Source of the DNA: Pseudomonadota bacterium
GTDB taxonomy: Bacteria > Pseudomonadota > Alphaproteobacteria > Rhizobiales > Hyphomicrobiaceae
DNA length: 5,648 bases
Assembly: GCA_021813195.1 (NCBI GenBank)
Contig: JAKALI010000310.1
Span: 1 to 5,648, forward strand
Reading direction: 5' to 3'
Below the pieces are notes generated by a model that saw nothing but the letters and a program-made list of their open reading frames with translations, did no database searches and had not been told where the DNA came from. The translations under genes were made by a program, and so were the position numbers. The stretch's first letter is position 1; every line of letters starts with the position of its first letter. Below, piece after piece: positions 1 through 5,648 of this stretch.

Positions 1-174
1 TCCGAGCTCGTGGCGCGGTTCTGCGCGCGCTTCACGCCCTCCGTGCTGGTGCTCAACTCGCAGCGGCCCCCCGAGGACGTGGGCCGCTGGGCCGTGCGCA
101 GAATTGCGACCGAATTCGACCTCGGCAAAAAAATAAACCATAGGATTTACAGACTTTTCTTTAATTCCACTTAG
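1..174 (+). CDS. C-terminal fragment of an unrecognised protein (5' end outside window)
   Basis: Reading from base 1 the frame is open for 57 codons and ends at TAG (172-174). Over the first 33 codons every third position is G or C, while the other two positions are mixed, which is the signature of a real plus-strand gene. The other two plus frames stop at about 136 and 144 and lack this pattern. The visible peptide begins [20 protein letters not shown] and contains an RPPEDVGRW stretch; I do not recognise a family. The last ~23 codons are AT-rich and basic/aromatic ([12 protein letters not shown]), unlike the preceding part, so the true end could be disturbed by a frameshift or an assembly join near base 100. 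No function is proposed. Confidence 0.5.
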   Translation, partial: SELVARFCARFTPSVLVLNSQRPPEDVGRWAVRRIATEFDLGKKINHRIYRLFFNST

Positions 175-181
175 GAAAGTC
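152..181. repeat. Inverted repeat at the end of the upstream ORF / leader of the SPFH gene
   Basis: GACTTTTCT (152-160) can pair with AGGAAAGTC (173-181), with one G-T wobble and a 12-base loop. It spans the stop codon of the upstream reading frame and lies in the AT-rich leader about 46 bases before the SPFH start codon. It could be a weak transcription end for the upstream gene, a regulator site or a leader hairpin. The sequence does not decide, and a 9-bp AT-rich stem could arise by chance in this composition. Confidence 0.25.
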
Positions 182-214
182 GCAAACGAATTGCAAGTTG
201 AGTCACACCCACAC

Positions 215-221
215 GAGGAGG
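215..221 (+). promoter_or_regulatory. Ribosome binding site that fixes the SPFH gene start
   Basis: GAGGAGG lies six bases before the ATG at 228. The same frame is open back to a TTG at 198, but that codon has no comparable purine-rich site in front of it. The ATG is therefore preferred, which removes ten residues ([10 protein letters not shown]) from the longest possible reading. Confidence 0.8.
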
Positions 222-227
222 GCCCCT

Positions 228-1196
228 ATGGGAATCGTCGATAGCTTTCAATTCACCGGCCTATTGCTGATCGCGCTCGCTGTCTTCACGTTGTGGTCGA
301 CCGTCAAGATTGTCCCGCAAGGCTTCAATTATACGGTGGAGAACTTCGGCAAGTTCACGCGCACTCTGCCGCCCGGCCTGCATTTCCTCATCCCTGTGAT
401 GGAGAACATCGGTCGACAGATAAACATGAAGGAACAGGTCATCGATATTCCCAGCCAGGATGTTATCACGCGGGACAACGCCATGGTCCGTGTCGATGGC
501 GTCGCCTTTTTTCAGGTCCTCGATGCCGGCCGATCAGCTTACGCGGTGGATAATCTCGAACTGGCGATCATCAATCTGACGATGACCAATGTGCGCACCG
601 TGATGGGCTCGATGGACCTCGATGAACTCTTATCCAATCGCGACACCATCAACGCCAAGCTGCTGAACGTCGTCGATGCCGCGACGGAAGCCTGGGGCGT
701 CAAGGTCACGCGCATTGAGATCAAAGACATCGCGCCCCCACGTGACCTGGTCGACAGCATGGCGCGTCAGATGAAAGCCGAGCGTGAAAAGCGCGCGCAA
801 ATCCTCGAATCCGAAGGCTTGCGCGCCGCGGCGATCCTCAAAGCTGAGGGCGAGAAGCAGGCCGTGGTTCTGGAAGCCGAGGGCCGCCGCGAGGCTGCAT
901 TCAAAGATGCGGAAGCCCGCGAGCGTCAAGCGGAGGCCGAAGCCCGTGCAACGCAATTGGTGTCGGATGCCATCGCCAAGGGCAACCTCCAGGCCATCAA
1001 CTACTTCGTTGCCAACAACTACGTGAAGGCGTTGGAAGCCTTGGCCTCTGCGCCCAACCAGAAAGTGATCATGATGCCGCTCGAAGCCTCCTCCGTGATT
1101 GGCTCGATCGCAGGCCTCGCCCAGTTGACCGGCGAAGCCTTCGGCGGCGATACGGCCAAGGGCAGCGTGCCTGGCGTGCGGCCACGTTCTACATAA
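228..1196 (+). CDS. qmcA: SPFH/stomatin-like membrane-anchored protein (QmcA/paraslipin type)
   Basis: The protein is 322 residues from the ATG at 228, chosen for its strong ribosome binding site; this is near the ~305 residues of E. coli QmcA (YbbK). In order it has an N-terminal membrane anchor (about residues 8-25), an SPFH/band 7 domain (about 26-185; [25 protein letters not shown] and [13 protein letters not shown] are typical), and a charged Ala/Glu helical region (about 180-245). That region shows an 11-residue repeat at 190-233 ([44 protein letters not shown]), as in stomatin coiled coils. A conserved tail follows (253-303, with [17 protein letters not shown]). Family members form large rings or cages on the inner membrane and modulate membrane proteases or microdomain organisation; that role is inferred from the family. 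An NfeD gene follows on the same strand, the usual partner. Recognition of the family is secure, the exact role is not. Confidence 0.93.
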   Translation: MGIVDSFQFTGLLLIALAVFTLWSTVKIVPQGFNYTVENFGKFTRTLPPGLHFLIPVMENIGRQINMKEQVIDIPSQDVITRDNAMVRVDGVAFFQVLDAGRSAYAVDNLELAIINLTMTNVRTVMGSMDLDELLSNRDTINAKLLNVVDAATEAWGVKVTRIEIKDIAPPRDLVDSMARQMKAEREKRAQILESEGLRAAAILKAEGEKQAVVLEAEGRREAAFKDAEARERQAEAEARATQLVSDAIAKGNLQAINYFVANNYVKALEALASAPNQKVIMMPLEASSVIGSIAGLAQLTGEAFGGDTAKGSVPGVRPRST

Positions 1197-1216
1197 GACA
1201 CAGCATCCGGCAGGGC

Positions 1217-1233
1217 CGCCCAAACCACGGGCG
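1217..1233 (+). other. Small hairpin in the qmcA-nfeD gap
   Basis: CGCCC (1217-1221) and GGGCG (1229-1233) can form a 5-bp GC stem with a 7-base loop in the 96-base gap between the SPFH and NfeD genes. There is no U-run after it, so it is not a clear terminator. It could stabilise or attenuate a shared transcript. The rest of the gap shows no convincing promoter: a TTGAC at 1238 has no matching -10 at normal spacing. Confidence 0.2.
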
Positions 1234-1292
1234 ACGCTTGACGATCGTGACGAACAATCCGCCTCCGACCTCGCACGCACAAGGAGCTCCCG

Positions 1293-1775
1293 ATGGAACA
1301 ACTGGTCGCGCTCTATGAGAGCCTCGGATTCTGGAGTTGGATTCTGCTGGCCCTCGTCCTCTTCCTGCTCGAGACGCTGATCCCCGGCGTGCACTTCATC
1401 TGGTTTGGTATGGCGGCGCTCGTCATCGGCGCCATCGTGGCCGTCCTAGGTGCACTCGGCCACTCTGATGCCTTTTCATTCGACTGGCAGCTCGTGGCCT
1501 TTGCGGCGCTAGCGGTTTCGATGGTTTTCGCGGTCCGCCAATTCGCCCGCTCAGCTCCCGGGGCTGAGAAACCCGACATCAACCGCCCCGGTGCGCAATT
1601 CATCGGTCGTGTCGTCACCGTCGAAGATGCCATCATCGGAGGCCGGGGCAAGGTTCGGGCAGGTGATACAGTTTGGCTCGCGGAAGGGGAGGACGCACCC
1701 AAGGGAGCCAAGGTCATCGTCACCGGCGTCAACGGCACCGCCCTCGTGGTCACGAACGATCATGACGAACCCTGA
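1293..1775 (+). CDS. ybbJ: NfeD family inner-membrane protein, short form (YbbJ-like)
   Basis: This 160-residue protein starts at an ATG preceded by AAGGAG six bases upstream. Three hydrophobic segments lie at about 15-37, 39-56 and 65-83, followed by a soluble C-terminal OB-fold domain (about 101-155). The opening of that domain, NRPGAQFIGRVVTVED, and the GGRGKVRAGDTVW stretch closely resemble E. coli YbbJ (NQRGQQLIGR and NGRGHMRVGDSSW, from memory). It lacks the ClpP-like serine protease domain of long NfeD proteins, so it is the short form, at about the family's usual length. Short NfeD proteins are nearly always encoded beside an SPFH protein and are thought to act with it in the inner membrane; here the SPFH gene lies 96 bases upstream on the same strand, probably co-transcribed. 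The gene ends 22 bases from the stop of the convergent kdsD, with no strong terminator between. Confidence 0.9.
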   Translation: MEQLVALYESLGFWSWILLALVLFLLETLIPGVHFIWFGMAALVIGAIVAVLGALGHSDAFSFDWQLVAFAALAVSMVFAVRQFARSAPGAEKPDINRPGAQFIGRVVTVEDAIIGGRGKVRAGDTVWLAEGEDAPKGAKVIVTGVNGTALVVTNDHDEP

Positions 1776-1797
1776 ACAGCCGTTGGAGCGGCAGGCC

Positions 1798-2889
1798 TTA
1801 CGCCACACCGGCTCGCAGCAGATCGTGCACGTGCAAGATGCCGACGGGGCGGCCCTTGTCGACGACAAACAGGGCCGTGATGCGGGACTGATTGAGGAGC
1901 TCCAGCGCGGCTGAAGCGAGCGTGGAGGCCGCAATCGTCTTGGGATTGCGGGTCATGATTTCGCCGGCCGTCGCTTGCAACAGATTTGCGCCCATGTGGC
2001 GACGCAGATCGCCGTCGGTCACCACGCCAACGAGTCTGCCCTTCCCATCGACAATGCCAAGGCAGCCGAAACTCTTTTCGGTCATAATAACCAGAGCTTC
2101 CGCCATGCGAGTCGTGGGCGCGGCGAGCGGAAGCCGCTCACCCGTGTGCATCAGATCGCTGACGTGCTTCAGACTTGCACCGAGTGAGCCACCGGGATGA
2201 AACGTCTTGAAGTCATGCGCCGTGAAGCCCTTGCTTTCGAGCAGCGCAATCGCCAGACAATCGCCAAGCGCCAGCTGCATTGTGGTCGACGTCGTTGGCG
2301 CAAGTCCGTGCGGACACGCCTCCTTCACCTTCGGCAGTTCCAGAACCACATCGGAATGCCGCCCCAGCGCAGATTCGGAGTTCGACGTAATCGCGATCAT
2401 CGCAACCGCAAATCGGCGCGAATAGGTGATGATGCTGGCAAGTTCCGCCGTCTCCCCGGACCACGACAAGGCGAGGATCACATCCTCGTTGGTGATCATG
2501 CCAAGGTCGCCGTGGGAGGCTTCGCTCGGGTGGACAAAAAAAGCGGGTGTGCCGGTGGAGGCGAACGTGGCGGCAATCTTCTGCCCCACATGCCCGCTCT
2601 TGCCGATCCCGGTGACGATCACGCGCCCGCGGGCAGCCCTCAAGAGCCCCACGGCCTTCTCGAAGGCCACGCCTAAGCCATTTGCAAGCAAGGCCTTGAG
2701 ATGGCCGAGCCCTTCGATTTCCAAATCCAACGTCCGCAAGGCCGAGCCGACTGGGCGCTCGTTTTTCGATCGTCTCATCATCAGGCTCAGCGACGGCCGA
2801 GCCGTGTGGCCGCCGGCTATCGATTTGAAGTTCCGCTTAGCGTGCGGCATCTGGCAACCTGTGGTCATGTGACGGCTGCTGAAAGGCAT
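1798..2889 (-). CDS. kdsD: D-arabinose-5-phosphate isomerase (KdsD/KpsF/GutQ family)
   Basis: The enzyme interconverts D-ribulose 5-phosphate and D-arabinose 5-phosphate in the cytoplasm, the first step to Kdo for LPS. From the farthest ATG it is 363 residues. A sugar-isomerase (SIS) domain covers about 80-215 (GIGKSGHVGQKIAATFASTG; HPSEASHGDLGM; LSWSGETAEL; VKEACPHGLAPTTSTT), followed by two CBS domains (about 245-300 and 308-360) ending in HVHDLLRAGVA. Residues equivalent to the E. coli KdsD catalytic set K59, E111, E152 and H193 are present as K97, E149, E190 and H231, a constant offset of 38, so it should be active. The start is uncertain. ATG 2889 has GAGG at 2894-2897 with a short 4-base spacer. 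ATG 2850 has AGG at 7 bases. ATG 2781/2778 would give 327/326 residues, matching the usual ~328, and family similarity begins only after that point. The kdsC/lpt neighbours seen in E. coli are absent. Confidence 0.93.
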   Translation of the reverse strand: MPFSSRHMTTGCQMPHAKRNFKSIAGGHTARPSLSLMMRRSKNERPVGSALRTLDLEIEGLGHLKALLANGLGVAFEKAVGLLRAARGRVIVTGIGKSGHVGQKIAATFASTGTPAFFVHPSEASHGDLGMITNEDVILALSWSGETAELASIITYSRRFAVAMIAITSNSESALGRHSDVVLELPKVKEACPHGLAPTTSTTMQLALGDCLAIALLESKGFTAHDFKTFHPGGSLGASLKHVSDLMHTGERLPLAAPTTRMAEALVIMTEKSFGCLGIVDGKGRLVGVVTDGDLRRHMGANLLQATAGEIMTRNPKTIAASTLASAALELLNQSRITALFVVDKGRPVGILHVHDLLRAGVA

Positions 2890-3010
2890 GAAGCCTCAAC
2901 CCCACACAGCAGGACACGGAAGTTCGTCTCTAGCAGAGCGCGGGCTACCCTCCAACCACTTCGGCTACCTCGTCCCCAGAATGAAACGCACGCGCCCATA
3001 ACATTCGGCG

Positions 3011-3026
3011 TTAAATCGTCATTAAC
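3011..3026. promoter_or_regulatory. CtrA-type binding site (TTAA-N7-TTAAC)
   Basis: TTAA at 3011-3014, seven bases (ATCGTCA), then TTAAC at 3022-3026 match the full consensus for the alphaproteobacterial cell-cycle regulator CtrA without a mismatch. The site lies in the 163-base gap between the divergent kdsD and outer-membrane barrel genes, with its right edge 26 bases before the barrel's GTG start. I see no other full-length match in the window. By a rough estimate at 60% GC such a match is expected well under once (about 0.01) per window this size on both strands. On the minus strand it overlaps a weak possible kdsD promoter (TTAATG, 16 bases, TGTTAT at about 3000-3005). CtrA control is inferred from the motif alone. 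Confidence 0.55.
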
Positions 3027-3052
3027 CGGCGCTCTCTAGGCTCAAAAAAAGA

Positions 3053-4789
3053 GTGTGTGCGTCATATCGAGCTGTCCCGGCAACCCGCAGGCGCACCTTG
3101 GCCCTCCCCCTTCACACGCTCTGGACCGTGCTTGCGACGGCCTGTCTTGGTACCGCCGCGGCAATCGGAGCTGCGCTCGGCCAGACGCTCCCAGATCGTG
3201 GGGCGTCGCGCGCGATTGAGCCCGCGATGGCCACCGGGCCGCTGCGCTCAACTCCTCCCTCGGACGCGACCCAACCCTTCGAAGATCTCGCAGAGGCTGC
3301 CGCTGACCCGAGCGTGCCTCCGCCGATCTCAACCGACGATCCGTCAGCGGATCGGCCCGACCCCTTCGCTGACGAGGACGAGCCGCGTCCCCGCTCTGGC
3401 CAGCGCGCGGCCATTCGCGACGGCGATCTCAATGGCGGGGAGGCAGACGTGCTGCAGCGAGATGGAAGTGTTGACGTCGAGGAACCGCTGGCGCCGGAAG
3501 ATGGCGCGGACGCAACGCTCATCGACTCGCGTCCGCCGGAAGAGTTCGAATTGTTCCAGAACCCGGACGACACGGCCGATCCGTTGTTGTTCCAGATCGA
3601 AGACATTGATCCTGTCGAGACCGATCGGCGTCCGCGACGGCTCTTCGCGCGCGAACCTTATGATCCGGTCGGCATTCGTATTGGGAGCTTCGTCTATTTC
3701 CCCGAAGCCGAGGTCTCGGGGCTCGCGACATCGAACGTGTTGCGGCAGAGTCCTGCCAATGGGGATGTGGCCGGCGTCTTGCGGACCGACAGCCGTCTCG
3801 TCTCAGACTGGAAGCAACACGCCCTCGAGGTCCGTACCACGAGCCTCACCTCCGTCCACAATGCCTTTCCCGGGGAGGACGATCGCGCCTGGGGTGTGGA
3901 GGCCCGCGGGCGGCTCGATATCACACGCCGCACCAACCTGCAGGGACTGGCCGGCTATGACGTTGCCCAGGAAGGCCGCTCGGCCATCGATGCCAACCAG
4001 ACCGGCGATCGCGCCGACATCGCCACGAACCGCGCTGCGCTCACGCTGAACCACCGCTTCAACCGGCTCTCAGTTCAGCTTCGCGGTTCCGTGGACGAGT
4101 TGGATTTTGGCCCCTCGGCTGCGAGCGGCGCTGGCGTGGGGGCGACCAACGCGGACCGCGATACGCGCCAAACGCGGGAGGCTGTCCGCGCGAGCTGGGA
4201 GTTCAAGCCCACATTCTCGGTCTTTGGCGAAGCGGAGATCAATCAGCGCCGTTACGAGGTCGCCGCTCTCTCAGACAGCCTCATTCGAGACAGCGATGGT
4301 GAACGCTACCGGATCGGTGTCGATTTCGGCTCAACGGGGTCTATCTTGCGCGGTGAAATCAGCTTGGGCTGGGGCGAGCAGGACCCCAAGGCTGCGGGCC
4401 TCGATACGATCGATGGGCTGCTTGTCGATGCTAATCTCGCATGGCGCATGAGCGAGCTGACCTCGCTATTTCTCACCGCCCGCAGCGACATTTTCGATAC
4501 CACGACGGCGGGATCGGGCGGCGTTTTTTCTCGTCAGGCGGGCGCGGAGATCCGCCATCAATTCCAGCGCCATCTCATAGCAACTGCCGGTGTTGCGGTG
4601 ACGGATCAGAACTACGAGGGCGTCACACTTGAGGAAACCGAACTACGCGCGTCGCTCGGTCTGGAGTATTTCCTGAACCGCGAATGGATCCTGTTTGGCC
4701 GCTACGAGCATATCGACTACGACTCGTCTGCCAACGGTGGCGACTGGAAGTCTGACGACGTACAGCTCGGTATGCGCTGGCGGCGCTGA
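3053..4789 (+). CDS. Outer-membrane beta-barrel protein with long acidic linker (BBP2-type porin-like)
   Basis: This 578-residue protein has a signal peptide (TRRR at 11-14, hydrophobic core about 15-42, likely cleavage near ALGQ at 41-44), an Asp/Glu/Pro-rich probably disordered linker (about 45-195; 36 acidic residues and no Lys between 71 and 191), and a beta-barrel (about 203-578) of alternating amphipathic strands. The barrel opens with EPYDPVGIRIGSFVYFPEAE, typical of the alphaproteobacterial 'putative beta-barrel porin 2' group (PF10082), and closes with a polar/aromatic strand (DVQLGMRWRR). This group is often found near surface-polysaccharide or envelope genes; the substrate is unknown. 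The start is a GTG at 3053, the first start after an in-frame stop (3023-3025), with only a weak AGAG-like site. TTG 3098 is the alternative but would drop the positive n-region of the signal peptide. A CtrA-type box lies just upstream, and a strong hairpin follows 20 bases after the stop. Confidence 0.8.
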   Translation: MCASYRAVPATRRRTLALPLHTLWTVLATACLGTAAAIGAALGQTLPDRGASRAIEPAMATGPLRSTPPSDATQPFEDLAEAAADPSVPPPISTDDPSADRPDPFADEDEPRPRSGQRAAIRDGDLNGGEADVLQRDGSVDVEEPLAPEDGADATLIDSRPPEEFELFQNPDDTADPLLFQIEDIDPVETDRRPRRLFAREPYDPVGIRIGSFVYFPEAEVSGLATSNVLRQSPANGDVAGVLRTDSRLVSDWKQHALEVRTTSLTSVHNAFPGEDDRAWGVEARGRLDITRRTNLQGLAGYDVAQEGRSAIDANQTGDRADIATNRAALTLNHRFNRLSVQLRGSVDELDFGPSAASGAGVGATNADRDTRQTREAVRASWEFKPTFSVFGEAEINQRRYEVAALSDSLIRDSDGERYRIGVDFGSTGSILRGEISLGWGEQDPKAAGLDTIDGLLVDANLAWRMSELTSLFLTARSDIFDTTTAGSGGVFSRQAGAEIRHQFQRHLIATAGVAVTDQNYEGVTLEETELRASLGLEYFLNREWILFGRYEHIDYDSSANGGDWKSDDVQLGMRWRR

Positions 4790-4809
4790 AGCCCTGTCTT
4801 GATCAACGA

Positions 4810-4841
4810 TCAGCCGTCCAAGCCTTTGCTCGGACGGCTGA
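4810..4841. terminator. Hairpin between convergent genes, probable bidirectional terminator
   Basis: TCAGCCGTCC (4810-4819) pairs perfectly with GGACGGCTGA (4832-4841). Beyond one A-C mismatch, AGC (4821-4823) pairs with GCT (4828-4830), leaving a CTTT loop. It sits in the 87-base gap between the stop of the beta-barrel gene (plus) and the stop of the Cys-rich gene (minus), the expected place for a shared terminator. No T-run follows on either strand, so strictly it is a stable 3' hairpin rather than a textbook intrinsic terminator. Confidence 0.6.
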
Positions 4842-4876
4842 CACAATTCGAACCAGAGAGACGAGCGACGCGTAAT

Positions 4877-5170
4877 CTAGTTGGCGGAGGCTGAGCGGCG
4901 GGCTACTTCCGCCGCCGAAACTTCACCGGCAGCCACGAGCGCACTCACGCAGCGCTTCGAAAGCTGGAGGCCGTGTGCGCGCATGCACTGGCGCACGCCA
5001 GGGCTCGACGGTGAATGCTGACTACAGAACGAGAAGTAATCGCCAGCGCAAGCCATTTTTACGCGCACGCTCACGGCGGCCGCATCGTCACTCTCGGCGC
5101 CGAGCGCGCCAAGCGCGAGAATTGCGGTGAGGGCGGCGCGCGCCGTCAAAACTGTGGTGATCGGGGTCAT
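4877..5170 (-). CDS. Small secreted cysteine-rich protein, uncharacterised
   Basis: This 97-residue protein starts at an ATG with AGGAGA seven bases upstream (5178-5183). It has an N-terminal signal peptide (short n-region with R11, hydrophobic core ALTAILALGALGA at about 13-25), so the mature chain of roughly 70 residues should be periplasmic or secreted. Four cysteines at 41, 49, 62 and 74 (C-x7-C-x12-C-x11-C) in ACAGDYFSFC, RQCMRAHG and KRCVSALVAAGEV resemble a single cysteine-rich repeat of the GLG1/Cys_rich_FGFR kind (PF00839), seen in many small rhizobial hypothetical proteins. Two disulfides are likely. No enzymatic residues are apparent and the function is unknown. It lies 177 bases downstream of the MuiA-family gene on the same strand, possibly but not clearly in one transcript. 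Confidence 0.8.
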   Translation of the reverse strand: MTPITTVLTARAALTAILALGALGAESDDAAAVSVRVKMACAGDYFSFCSQHSPSSPGVRQCMRAHGLQLSKRCVSALVAAGEVSAAEVARRSASAN

Positions 5171-5236
5171 GGGCTCGTCTCCTGTGCCATGAGAGGCCGA
5201 AAAGGGCTCTCGATGTCGGAAGAATGACGCAAGACC

Positions 5237-5250
5237 CTGTACAGCGCTGT
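5237..5250. repeat. Overlapping perfect palindromes upstream of the Cys-rich gene
   Basis: CTGTACAG (5237-5244) and ACAGCGCTGT (5241-5250) are both perfect palindromes sharing four bases. They lie 67-80 bases before the start codon of the Cys-rich protein gene on the minus strand, a plausible operator position. No recognisable -35/-10 pair could be placed beside them, and no regulator is suggested by the motif. Confidence 0.25.
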
Positions 5251-5299
5251 TCCAGCGGTGACAGTGAGCGCGTATGGCTAATTTTTCCTTACCCCCGGT

Positions 5300-5333
5300 G
5301 CCGCCGGGCCGCTGAATACGGCGGCTCGGTGGC
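5300..5333 (-). terminator. GC-rich hairpin after the MuiA-family gene, possible terminator
   Basis: Bases 5300-5312 can pair with 5321-5333 in a 13-bp stem around an 8-base loop. Two of the pairs are G-T in the plus orientation and become C-A mismatches in the minus-strand transcript. A second small stem, TGGCC/GGCCA in the minus transcript (about 5332-5346), lies between it and the stop codon at 5348-5350. The position right after the MuiA-family stop suits a terminator, but the mismatches and the lack of a U-run keep confidence low. Confidence 0.3.
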
Positions 5334-5347
5334 CGGCTTGGCCAGCA

Positions 5348-5648
5348 TCACCGGTAAATGATTGACCGCCCTGACGGCCAAGTGACGCGATAACCGAACT
5401 CCAGTACCTGCTCCTGATCGGGTGCCAGGTCGAAATCCCACGCCAACACCCCACGCCGGTCGTCGACATTGGCGGTTGTTGGAGCCCGCTTGCTCGTCTG
5501 CTCGACTTTGATGTCCTGATTGTTCGAGACGGGCAGTTGATCGAGCACGCGGACGGAAATTTGGCGCTCGTGGAGGTTCTTGATCGTGAGCTTGAAATTG
5601 CGGCTGTCGGTGCGCGAGGTCGAAATGAGACCGGTCTCACCGCGTTTT
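5348..5648 (-). CDS. Mucoidy inhibitor MuiA family protein, C-terminal part (DUF4139; 5' end outside window)
   Basis: The minus frame is open from the window edge to TGA (5348-5350), giving the last 99 residues. An internal Met at 5548 is not the start, since the homologous sequence continues upstream of it. The visible part is beta-rich and ends in the pattern typical of DUF4139 C-termini: KNLHERQISVRVLDQLPVSN, then VDDRRGVLAWDFDLAPDQEQ, then EFGYRVTWPSG near the end. This matches the end of MuiA-family proteins (DUF4140 plus DUF4139, usually about 500 residues or more), named for reducing mucoid colony formation when expressed in enterobacteria; their molecular function is unknown. The N-terminal DUF4140 part is off-window, so a related DUF4139 protein of other architecture cannot be excluded. 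Overlapping longer minus-frame readings here are compositional shadows. Confidence 0.85.
   Translation of the reverse strand, partial: KRGETGLISTSRTDSRNFKLTIKNLHERQISVRVLDQLPVSNNQDIKVEQTSKRAPTTANVDDRRGVLAWDFDLAPDQEQVLEFGYRVTWPSGRSIIYR

Noticed and set aside
146..174. TTTACA ... ACTTAG as a promoter for the SPFH gene
   Set aside because: The 17-base spacing is right but the -10 match is poor, and AT-rich DNA gives such pairs easily. The promoter is probably in 100-215 but cannot be placed.
630..1394. 254-codon open frame on the minus strand opposite the SPFH gene
   Set aside because: It is antisense to a well recognised gene, has no family resemblance, and long antisense frames are expected opposite GC-rich coding sequence; it even runs across the intergenic gap into the NfeD gene.
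2197..2676. 159-codon plus-strand frame opposite kdsD
   Set aside because: It is the complement of the conserved SIS/CBS coding region, with His/Arg-rich low-information sequence and no independent support.
3057..4049. 330-codon plus-strand frame inside the beta-barrel gene
   Set aside because: The translation is Arg/Ser/Pro-rich with no domain, typical of a +1 shadow. The 578-residue frame has the signal peptide and barrel pattern.
5278..5640. 120-codon minus-strand frame at the right end
   Set aside because: It overlaps the DUF4139 frame out of phase and gives an Arg/Ser/Pro-rich translation without family resemblance. The alternative frame gives clear MuiA-family sequence.
1..5648. Mobile elements, CRISPR arrays, tRNA/rRNA genes, toxin-antitoxin or defence genes
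   Set aside because: No transposase or integrase-like proteins, no terminal inverted repeats with target duplications, no regularly spaced repeats and no tRNA-like fold were seen. The genes are ordinary envelope functions, so a novel system is not supported here.

Overview
The window looks like ordinary chromosomal DNA from an alphaproteobacterium, probably of the Hyphomicrobiales (Rhizobiales) type. Coding regions are GC-rich with strongly G/C-ending codons. It encodes enzymes and barrels of a Gram-negative LPS-bearing envelope, a small four-cysteine exported protein of a style common in rhizobia, and a perfect CtrA-type box (TTAA-N7-TTAAC). The taxon is inferred from these traits; there is no rRNA or other phylogenetic marker. 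Both ends cut through genes.

Layout, left to right. (1) 1-174 holds the last 57 codons of an unrecognised plus-strand gene with very high GC, followed by an abrupt AT-rich stretch that is the leader of the next gene. (2) 228-1196 encodes a membrane-anchored SPFH/stomatin-like protein of the QmcA type. After 96 bases, 1293-1775 encodes a short NfeD (YbbJ-type) membrane protein. This is the conserved SPFH-NfeD pair, which probably works as one inner-membrane scaffold unit. (3) Converging on it with only 22 bases between stop codons, 2889-1798 on the minus strand encodes D-arabinose-5-phosphate isomerase (KdsD/KpsF/GutQ family), the first step toward the Kdo of LPS. (4) A 163-base divergent intergenic region carries the CtrA-type box just before the next gene. 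(5) 3053-4789 on the plus strand encodes a large exported outer-membrane beta-barrel with a long acidic linker. It ends at a strong hairpin shared with the converging gene on the other side. (6) 5170-4877 on the minus strand encodes a small secreted cysteine-rich protein. (7) 5648-5348 on the minus strand is the 3' end of a MuiA-family (DUF4139) protein.

Most of the recognisable genes act in the cell envelope: membrane scaffold, LPS precursor, outer-membrane barrel, periplasmic Cys-rich protein and a mucoidy-inhibitor relative. Apart from the SPFH-NfeD pair, the sequence does not show that they form one pathway. I see no mobile elements, CRISPR arrays, tRNA or rRNA genes, and no convincing novel multi-gene system. 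The most interesting points are the CtrA-type box in the kdsD/barrel intergenic region, the acidic linker of the barrel protein, and the uncharacterised Cys-rich protein.
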